Part shown: positions 48,801-60,122 of the stretch, piece by piece | Layout: each line of letters begins with the position of its first letter | Position numbering within the stretch: position 1 is the first letter of the stretch | NCBI GenBank assembly: GCA_944470555.2 | Contig: OX104127.1 | Location: forward strand, 90,916,708 to 90,980,707 | Reading direction: 5' to 3' | From: Heterobilharzia americana | Lineage: Eukaryota; Platyhelminthes; Trematoda; Strigeidida; Schistosomatidae | Length of the DNA: 64,000 nt | Program-made: the position numbers and the translations under genes | The notes under the pieces: model-generated | The model's input: only the letters and a program-made list of their open reading frames with translations | What the model was told of the DNA's origin: nothing | Databases searched by the model: none

Positions 48801-51800
48801 ACTGTTTACTTGACACTAGGGTCAAAATTGCTTATCACAGTGACCCAACAATGTATGCTGGCTTACACAATCATTGCGCAGGGTCATTATATACCAGAAA
48901 AACTATGGGATAATGGTAAGACGAAAACTAATTACCGTCATGATATAAAAGACTACATTATGGTGGGAGCCGGAGAGCGAACTTGCACTTCTGGCTAGAC
49001 GGCATCTGATACCAGTAGGGTGTTTCTTTAGGGTGACTAGCAGTTGAAGTTGACACAGCTTTCTGTATGTCAAGACAAAACGTTCAGAGAAAAATCGATC
49101 GCAAAAACAGAAGACTCCTTTCTGCTCCGGGGTATTCCGGCGCTGATAGTATACATTATCTAGCTCAATTCAAAACAAAAAGACCTAAGCCTTTAACTTT
49201 TCAAAAAGCTATATGCAATTGGCCTCAAAAAGACTTTCCATTTTCTCTGTGGTCACACAAAATGATACCACTTTCTCTTTCAGCTACCATGTAGAAACAG
49301 TTTTCACAGTGTGCAAAACCAATAATTGTTAACAACTCGTACGACTTTATTCAAATAAGAAATCCAACTAACCAGAACTTACCTTCCTAACCTTTCTTCC
49401 CATCTTTGCACTTGCTTCGTGATATCAGTCATAAGCCTCTTAAGACTTCCACGATTTCTCACCGTGTAACTACCACTAACGATCCAAGCCAGCCAAAAAT
49501 CTCTCGTTCCCTCTTTAACCATGCTGCCAGGTTCACAGCACATCTTTCAAATTTTGAATTATACGAAAAATCGGACAATAGACGTCTCCTGTCTAAACTG
49601 CGGAATAGTGAAGCATGAATGTGGGTTATGGTTTTAAGATATATTTGCAGGAACCACCTATGTTAATTAATTTGAGCTTACCTGCTAATTGTTGGGAAGC
49701 TGCAAACTTCAATTTACAAGTGTCTGAAAATTAAGTATCTTGCTCTTATGTATTTGCTCATATAAGAACAGCATTAGGTTGTAGAACAGAAGGCTCAATT
49801 CTCAAATGGACACCAGTCATCAATTGACTATTAGCTATATGAATGAACGGAACTCTGAGAACTAGGAGAGATAATGACACTTGTTGACACTAATTCATAG
49901 TCTCATGCTATGCTGCTGACGGCAGCTCAGATGATAAATGTGGTGAATTCTGTCAAAAGCTGTCAATCTCGCTACACAAACCGAAACGTTAGGATGCATC
50001 CTGAATAATAGGCGATTTGAACTCTCATGTAGCGAAGCTGAATCAATCAGAAAGGCATCCAGGAGATATCTGTGGGATCTCATACCCAAGAACCAATAAC
50101 TATGATGATCTTCTTTAATTCTGTCCAATCAGACATTTGTTACCAGTCAACATAAACTTCAAGCCTATGGAGACACACTGTCTCACTTGACGTTCACCAT
50201 CATGAAACCAGTGGAGGACACGAATAGATCAAAGAGGAATAAGCCATCGTTGAAGGGGATTGATGATAGAGTATTTCGACCATTTGGAAAGCACGTGCAT
50301 GCTTACTCCTTAGTTGGTGCAGGAGACGGACAGCAGTGAAGTGACTGAATGATCGACTAGAAGATGAGAATATCCAGTGTGTGTGTGTGTGTGTATGGAA
50401 GGAGGGGACAGCTAAACACCCATCACAACATGTCAGTAGTTATCTGCCTGATGAAGCTCGGTATTATATTCAGTCTGCTTCTAAGAGAGTGGTAGCAACA
50501 GTTGGCAACCGACATGCGGAGGCTGGTGAAAATCAGTGGAATTTCATCATTCCATTCAAGCTGATTGATGCAGGATGACTCATTCGTGCTGGCTCTAACG
50601 ATAATGGGGATTGAAAGCATTTTTGATGCAAATTGATTAAAAGTAGTTAAAATGGTTGCCGGCAGGTGGGAGAGTGGGTGATGAAAGCGAAATGGGTGAA
50701 GACCTCAGTATTGTGTAGTATTGAGCAGTCGGTCGGCTTTATCAATGGCAGTGTCAAGCAGAAGATGATGGTTAGTGAGAGTGTCAGCGAAGATGAGTGA
50801 TCTCTGATAACCTCTTTGGGTAAGTGGCTATAACGTTGAGTGGAGTACTTTAAAACACATTTCAGCTGACCCATAGCATCACTTCACTTTTCTAGAATCC
50901 GGCAAGAACCTGAATGTTTTGTAGATGTCCATCCTACAACTCTTCTACAGTTTGAGAAGGCTATTTAAAACCTGGAACAATGCCCAGCACTAGGATCCGG
51001 AGACTTACTGTCGTAGGTTTTAATAAGGTAGGAATTACATTTCTTACGGCAGTGAGAGAGGTATTAGGTAGTGTATCCTTGTCAGTCCGATCAACTTTGC
51101 TGATCATCCCATCTCAGGTAAAGGGAGAGACTTTTTTTATGAAAGCGTCAGATAATCAGTTTCACTGGTCTGTTGTCCGGGAACTTAGGACCCATAGTTA
51201 TCCGACATCTACCTGGAACTCAAAACAACAAACTCCAGAAAACCACTCAGTTTTATGACTTGAAAACAGTTAGTCGGTCAGATCTTCACTCTTCAACAGG
51301 TTCTGGAAAACAAGCATACTTGCTGGCTAGGGTTAGACCTGAAGGTTTCAAATAGTATTGTCGACCAAGAGATGTTGCGACGTGGTCCATAGCATCACTC
51401 CACTTTCTCAGAATCTATCTAGAATCTGAATGTAATGTAGGTATCTATCCTACAACTCTTCCAGAATTTGCGACTATCTCAAAGCTGAAACGATCTATAG
51501 CACCAAGATCTGATGCCTTGCCATCACAGGTTTTGTCAGACTAAAGAAGTAAATTTCTGAGCAAAGTAAGGGAGTTACCAGGTGGCGCATATATAGATAT
51601 ACATGTGTTTATATGTCAACTCACGATATTTCGGTGATACTTACGTTACATGTGGCTGATTCTTGGTTTTTTTTTAACAAACTTCGGTACTTTGTGCTCT
51701 ACTGAATTTGTTACATATGCTTCTATTATCAGGAAGTTGGTGAGACAGTGGTCAATGCTCGAGTACATGCATGTCTAACGAACTTACTTCAGTGCATTTT

Positions 51801-53323
51801 AGCTGGTTGGATATCAGTAGATTACGAACATTCAAATACGGGTATGGTGTTTTCATTGTTAGTTAAAATAAATGTATATATTCGTATATTTCTTAATCAT
51901 TTTTCTTGACCATTATTATGTACTCATAGGCAGATTGAGTTAGAAATAAACCGAAGATAATTTTTATTTATTTCTCAACATAATGCTTTCCATGAAATGG
52001 TGGGAAATAAATTATTAGAGTGATTTCTAAGTGCTTATCAATTAATAATCAGCGCTCATTATGATGTAACGTCTCAACTGGCAAAAAACAGAAAGTGAAG
52101 CAGCTTTGGATAAGTGTTCCTTCAGAAATCAATAGTCATAAGAAATAAGCAACAACAGATTTAGAAAGAAGTGTGCTACTGCAGAAAAGTGTACACATTT
52201 TTCGTTTTGAAAACCCATCATAATAATCGGTGGTTGTATTGGGTTCATACTAGGAAAATCAGTGCATTAAATATTTAGTATTGTTGTTAGCATGTTGAAA
52301 AGCGAAAATGATATACTTCTATGTATACTCACGACATAATGAGTTGACCGTGTTCAGCCTCGGCCTAAAAAGATTTTGGTGATTGCTTACCGAGTGGCTC
52401 AAAAGACCACCATTTCAACTATTAAACTAACCAATTAAGGTTCCATATTGTATGAAGGTGTGCTCTGGTAAATTACAGAAACCCAGTCAATTATTTCGGT
52501 AGTTAGTAACTTATTACAAGATGCACGTGTGATACATGATTCAAAGAGACATGTCTATCTATCTATCTTGAATCGTCAGTATGATACATGTAACACGAAT
52601 ACATTATCATTATTCTGTTGGCTATTCAGGTTTATGCCATTATGACTAAAACTGTATTTCCATTACTATTTATGTTTTTCTATACTTGACACGGTTCTCT
52701 AGATTCGTTTTTGACTCGGGCACCATACATTTATCTCAGTTTAGAAAGTTGTGTTTGTATGAAATTCCAATTATAGGTCTAGTTTCATTTGCGTGGTTCT
52801 AAATTACAAGATCCTATTGTTGCAAAGTGAGGACATTATTGGGTGGCTCTAAAAGTTATGCTAACAAATACTGATATCAGTCCATGATGAATACCAACCT
52901 GAAATCAATAAATTGCTTGTCAGTAACTTGCTTCGAGATGAGATTTTCTAAGTTCCGATGAGGATTCGTGACCAGTAGGATCAACCAAGTCTGACGTGAG
53001 GACAGTAACTCAGAAACGTCATTGGGTGGAGGTTGCGCTATATTATGAACTGACTGAAGTAGGAAATGTCGAACACTGTGTTCTAATTCAGTGGTTCAAT
53101 GGTAAAGTACTGGACGAGGAACCCGACGGTCCTGGGTTCCAGCCGTAGAGGAGTCGCGTGTGCCCATCGTTGAAGATGTCCATACTAGGATGAAGCAGCT
53201 GTTCAGTGCTCTTAGGTCTACAATGCTTCTGCATCTGATGTGAGTCGATGATGGATATCATACTGAAATCAATAAATAAATCCACGAAAGTCTTCACACC
53301 GAGATAACCGGTCAGGTGCTTTC

Positions 53324-53374
<51 letters not shown>

Positions 53375-55747
53375 CAGTTCAGCGAAAGAGATCCTTTTCA
53401 ACAAATTTATTTTCAAAAGCTGTACAATCATATTTATTTATATATTATTTTGTAATCATGGTTTGTGTATGTTTGTTTTCGACAACATATAATGATACTG
53501 AGTTGTGTTTAAAAATCAATACGTGATTCGGTTGGTAGTATAAAATTGGGAATATAGGGAAGTCAGTTTTATTTGTTAATTCTAGGGAAACATGATAATA
53601 GTAAGTAAAATTATTCGAATAAGACAGGTTAAAACTGAGTTTGTGTTTTATGTGCGATAATCAAAAACGAAAACGCTAATAAGAAAACTGTGAAACAAAG
53701 TAAATGTAGAACAAAATAAAAATAAAACCGGAGACATGTGAGACAGCTTTACGTGACAGTAATCAGTGTTCAATATACTGATATACCTTATTAGTTAGCT
53801 ATGTGTCTAACGTGGTAGAAGCATTCTAGCAAAAAGCCGTAGAGAGGCTAACAATAAACTTGTAATGCATGAGAACCTAATAATAACCAAACTTGATAAA
53901 GAACAGGACTACTTCTCGCCGACAAACGTAACTACGTAGGCAAGCTGAGAGATATTCTGAAAGATAGATGAAAATTTCAAACATTTGGAAACCAAAAGGA
54001 CTCAGCAAAACAGAAAACGAATAGATCACATGTTTTAAGAAATGGTTAAAGCAGCAAACGATTCCTTCTACTTTGTATGATGATATCAGGCGTTGAGGTA
54101 CAAATACATCAAAATTATCCGAAATACTTTCACAAAAATACTGTTAACTCCAATGTAAAGTTCACCTTACCATGGTGCAATCAAGTTATTGGTAACTATT
54201 TTGAAACCATTTTATGGAAAGATAATTAGGTACACTGTGGAAGTATTGAATGGATAGACAAAATCAAAGCCGTTACTATCAAAGATAAAACTATGACACC
54301 AACGGAAGTGAAATGTTTACGCATGAATGTCTTACCAACCAAAAAAGTCAACTACATATGTTAGCAGATGGAGGAAAAAGTGCTAAATGTTTGAATCCCA
54401 GTGGACATTTTCAAAGAATTACTAGCACACATTTTTCTAACTAAAGTAGAAAACTGAAAACGCTTTTATGTTTTCCTTCACCTCTGCATCAAATTCCTTC
54501 ATTTCCCCCCTACATTTATTCCACTTCACCTATTGCTTTTACTGGATTATTGTTGCTGATCCACTTGTTCATTCGAATATAAACACTACTATATTTCCGC
54601 ATTAATTCCGCTATACTTCATTTATACGAAATTCGTTGTCGAAGAGGATGAAACTCATTTTAACCTTTAATCGAAACTCATCAACACCAAAAGATTCATT
54701 GTTTTTCATAAACACTTGCTTCAAATCATAGCTCACTTATTTCGTTAATACAGTATTACGTAGGACACATTAACATTTACATAATTGATTGAGAAGCACT
54801 TGAAATTAAGATAGAATCCGGAGCAAGTACTCACAACTTCAAAGAATATTTATGAACGTTGGTTTCATAGGCAATACAGCAACAGAGATCCTGAAGAATT
54901 GGTTGTCCAAATCGCTGAATAAGACATTCATCTATGTGTAGCTACAGATCACCTTCCTTCTGCGGAGTTTGCTAGGGACAACTTACCGCTTTGGGCTAAC
55001 TTGTCGCGTGTCTACAAATTTACTTGCTCCTGTGGAACTGGTTATATGGGTGCACGAATTGCGTTCTTTGAAGACGTATCTTTGAGCGCTATCCTGCATG
55101 GTTGTCATAGAGAGAGTATAAATCAATCAGCAGTCCAGTTCTTGAACATTTGGTCAGATCGATATACGTAACTCAGCTAGAGTCGCCCTTTAGCATCATT
55201 TATAGAGTCAACGGGAATGGTTCAAGAGCAGTGCGCCTTAGACAGCTGTAAACAGCAGAAGCACCGGAAATTCATCATCTTAAGCCTAATCTCTGCGTGT
55301 TCAATCTCTTATCTTACCATGGTCTTGACACTCACAAATTTTCCATTTCATAATAATTAGTCAGTTTATTATTATCACCTCCATTGTGACTGTTATCTCA
55401 TGTTTCACATTCTTTATATCTGTGTGTTAAGTATGCATTCAATATTTGCAGTTTCCATCTACCAACATTTTTCAGCCTGTCAAACTTCCTGCCTTCCTCA
55501 TTATTTCCACTGTCTAAAAGACTATTGCGCAGCTACTTTCCATTCTTGATTTCGGCTTTTTAACACTAAGTCAAAGATGCAATAAAGCGCTATTGTTTAA
55601 TAATAGACTGTTATATTTGGAAGTAGTATTCATCATGGACTGAGATCAGCTGGAGGAACCGTTGAAAATCTGGGAGCACTAGACAGCTGTTTCGTCCTAG
55701 TATGGGACTCCCCACTCATCTCAAAAATACAAGACTGTTATATGTTG

Positions 55748-55811
<64 letters not shown>

Positions 55812-58800
55812 TGTTCAGCTTAAGAAAATGATAACGTTTGAAAAGAAAATTTTCTTCGCTGAATTGTCTATTCATCTACGTCATCATTACTAACTGACTT
55901 CCAATGATAGTTGACCCTGATATTGCCTTTCATACAAGCCTTATAACAATAGAATCATCGGACTTTTTACTGTAAGTGATCGACTGTCATAAAAAATTCT
56001 CACATGGTTTACACGTTTTATCTTTTGGTTAAACAGTATTGATATGTAGATGTAGAACTGAAAGCCGAGGTAGATTGGTATTTAAACGTAAACACTCACT
56101 TACAGACATTGTCGGCTGAAGGATCCTATCAAACAAATGCATCTATTTGGCTAACCTATTTACAAATATGACAAAGTTTAGGTTCGAGAGATAGTACTTC
56201 AACTGTAATTTATGGAGTATAATACTAGAATAATTATGAATTTGCATCTATCGATTTGCCGGTTATTTGACTCTATAAACTCTTTAAAAGCCGTTTTCGT
56301 TTACTTTTAAACCTAGATTATGCAATACGTATTGCCTATTCGTAAAAAGATTTTGGGAAATTTCTTTTTTTATTTTAATTACCTAGTGGAATGACAGTTC
56401 CATAAACTTGAAGTTTATTTCTGTCTTTGTGTTTGAAAGCAATGATTGATCCATACAAAGGACAAAAAAATTATCGGTTTAATTTACCTTACTTCTATGT
56501 AGCATTAAGTGCGAAATTTTCTAGAAAGGAAATGCATTGAAATAGAAAAAACCAGGAAGAAGAGGGATAGAAAACTATTAATTACTGTCACAGCTTTCGT
56601 AATTTCGATGACAAATAGTATATTCATGTGCATCTTCATGAATAACTTATAAACACCTTAACACGATAAAAATCAATTCAAATGGACATGTGAACATTTA
56701 TAAGAAAGTGTACATTTGCTCATTTATTTTGCTACTGAGTAGGTTATTTGTTCCTTTTCGACAATAAGGATGTATAGTGGCTGTTAGTTAAAATCAATCG
56801 TCCATTTTATCAGCTGGTAGTATCTACTTCAGTGAAAATGTCTTTACTGAGACCTGAGCCTAGCATTCATCGTTTCAGACGCCGGAGCTGATGAGTTCCG
56901 AATAGGCGGGAACACATACCCTGAATTGCAGGGCTAGCCACTATCCATGCCTAATATCAAAACGGAATCACTAGCTATATTGAGGCATTTATTCAGGAGC
57001 CCATGTGCCAGCAGAAACCGACTGATACTGGCAAAACCAATCAATAACAGAAAGAAACAACTTCAACATCATTCCTTCTTGCTTACTATTGTAATCTTAT
57101 ATAGTCTGATAAACGATAGACCAATAACATGGACTGTTAAAAATTTAAGAAAATGTATACGGACCATATAATACAGAAGTCAGATGTTACCGCCAGTGTA
57201 TTCATCTACTTGGATTTCACTAATTAAGGCGTTATCAACCAAGTAAATTAATTTCGTGAATATATATTTCAATATGTTGTCACATAAGTTTAATCATCAA
57301 GACAAATTTTTATATTATTATTCGAAAGGCCTTACTCCACTAATGGTATGTTCTGCTGCTGGATTGCTGGAGGCTGTTGAGCGTTTATTAGTTCTTGGAG
57401 CAAATCCTTTTACACGCATTGCGATGCCCTATGATTTGCTGATCTCGCAAGCCCACAAACAATATGCAGAAGACTTTAGGTTGTTCGGTCCAAAACATCG
57501 CAGAATTACAATCAAAAATGAAATCTATAATATTGTGGGAGTTAATGCATACGACTTGGCTCGCATATTTGGTTACAATAAAGTCGCAAACCTACTCAAA
57601 ATACATATGTAAGACCCCCAGCTGCTCCTTTGCATAAATCTTGAGAAATATTTTGAAATTATTTAAAGATTCTGATTAATTAATCAAAACAATAATGATG
57701 AGAGTAAAAAAAATATTTTTAATAACTCTTCCTCGAACTGTAGTTATATGTTCATGGCTATTACCATAAAATAACCAGTTTAAGGAACTAAAAGAGTAAT
57801 AATGGAAACAATAAGGGTAATTAACAGATGAAATCAAACAGATACGTTCCTTCAGTTCTATATTTCTGAATTAGGAAGGAATATACGCTCTTCATGAAGA
57901 AATTATTTGTGTGATCTGTTAATGCAATACTCAGAACAAAAGAAAGCACGAAGAGAACTCTGTTGGTTAAATGATCTAACTACTTATTTTGGAATCACCA
58001 GAAGTGATACTTTTTGAACTTTCTCACCGATGCTTTGGATAAGACATAGTTTCTATCTCTGGATCGTAGATATTTTGGTATATGCAGAGAAGAAATCAGA
58101 TATTTAAAAACAGATACACAGTTTTGAAAAGACGATCTCCCTTCGTTCTAACTAAATCAAGTTACAATACGTAGGCGGTTTTAAGGAATTGAATGCGGTT
58201 GCTGAGTGGTAGTTGAAATGATCTATTAAGTCATTGAAAAAAACAAAAAGTTGTAAAGCATTGAAACCTTCGAAAGGGGAAACATCCACTTAGGATTCAT
58301 AATCTGAAAATGTTTCTGGGACTACTTTTTGACATTCCAAATTCACCACGTCATTTATCAGTAAAATGGCTTCTGCAATTACTCGAACCATTATTCCATA
58401 AATGGTTGAACTGAGTATAAAGAAACAATGAAGGCATGAACATAACAGATAAAACATCATTATTCACCGACGTACAGCTCATAAAGAGTGCTAAATTTAT
58501 ATGCAAAAACAACAATCAATTTCATAGAATATTAGTTAGGGTTGCAGTGAGCTCTTCTCTATGTCCTATAGTAGGAGATATTTACGTTGAGAAACTGAAG
58601 AACAGTCCATTATGGGGTAAATTAAAAATAAATGGATATTACTGCTGTCCTCCAGATGATTTTCATCGTATGCGATAAGAAAATTAATGAATGACAGTTT
58701 CTGGAAGACAGTATATGTAATTCAGTGGCTTCATACCTATGAAGCACAAAAAAGATTTGGTCCAGTGTCTTCGCCATATGATTTATTTAATATGATAACG

Positions 58801-60065
58801 CAATATAATAATATATGTAATACAATAATACATAATATATTCGTTTCAAAGTTCTAACAGAAAAAAAGTGTGAAACTGAGGAAGATGTTGCTGTGGAATA
58901 GTTACCCAAGTAATTTCGTAAGGAGATTGTACAGCAAAGTACAGACAAAGGTAGTGAGTAAGAAAACCCTATTTACTAGATGAGGGTTGAAAGGGATCAT
59001 GGTTAGTTAAATACTGACGCGTTGGTTAGACAAATTTATTGAAAGGATGATCAACATTCCCAGTACATATATATATACATGCTTTGATTTGCACTTTATA
59101 CCACGTCTAACTGGCTGATATATGTGTTGTCATTATCTTGTCATTATCGTGGGTTCTTTTTAAAACCAAACGTATTCCATCTCTCCAGTCATTGTATGTT
59201 TGGAGTCTAAAATATAGTTTCCTTTCCTCCATACTTCAGCTACTTAACTATATTTACAGAGATATAATTCTACAGTCTTGGTGGAAGTTATTAAAAACAC
59301 CCCTTCAAATGACTGTGTTTTTGAAAATTCTTGAAAAAAAACTTTAGTATAACGATTATGATATTGGTTATTAATCTTTAGAAACCTTATAATAGTTGGG
59401 AACATCTGTCAGAAAACCAATCACCCTTAATGGATTTTCCCCTTTAGTAGTAATACTAAAATAATGACAGTCCGTTCACCTTGCTCCAAATATGTTGCAA
59501 TAATGTTGAAATGGCATGATTAATTTCCCATGTACATCTATATGTATGGAACTTACCAAGTGAAGTGATTGACAGTAATCCACTTGCATTGAGTAATACG
59601 CTGGATATAGTTAATAATCCGATTTATACTTGTATATGTTGCAGCAACCATTTGTAGATACGGTTATATAATTAAAGCGAATTATTAAGGATAACTCTTT
59701 GCTATTTGTGCACAGACGTTTTGTTAATACATCTTTCATATTTTAAGGGTTTCTCAAAGCCTTCGACATGTGCCTGAAAACTGGGAAGCCATACTGCTAA
59801 GATTTGGTTCATGGTTTCAAAACCCAAGTGGTAGTTCAAAGTTCGATAAATGCATTTTAAACGAAAGTCAAACAGTTCAAACTATTCCACAGACTTCAAA
59901 TGAGGACAGAATATATATTAATCCACATAATCTACACAACAAGTTACTTTTGTCCTATCAGATAGCTAGAAATCGTTCGGAGCCGGAGACAGTTGTTGAT
60001 TATGATTTACTTACCACGTTAATTGTGAAAATTGACAGTAGTTTGCCGGAAGGTATGATAATCTT

Positions 60066-60122
<57 letters not shown>

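Noticed and set aside
49067..49618. Open frames considered as extra exons of the YTHDC2-like gene
   Set aside because: No acceptor and donor in compatible phase, and no similarity to the family; kept only as unassigned.
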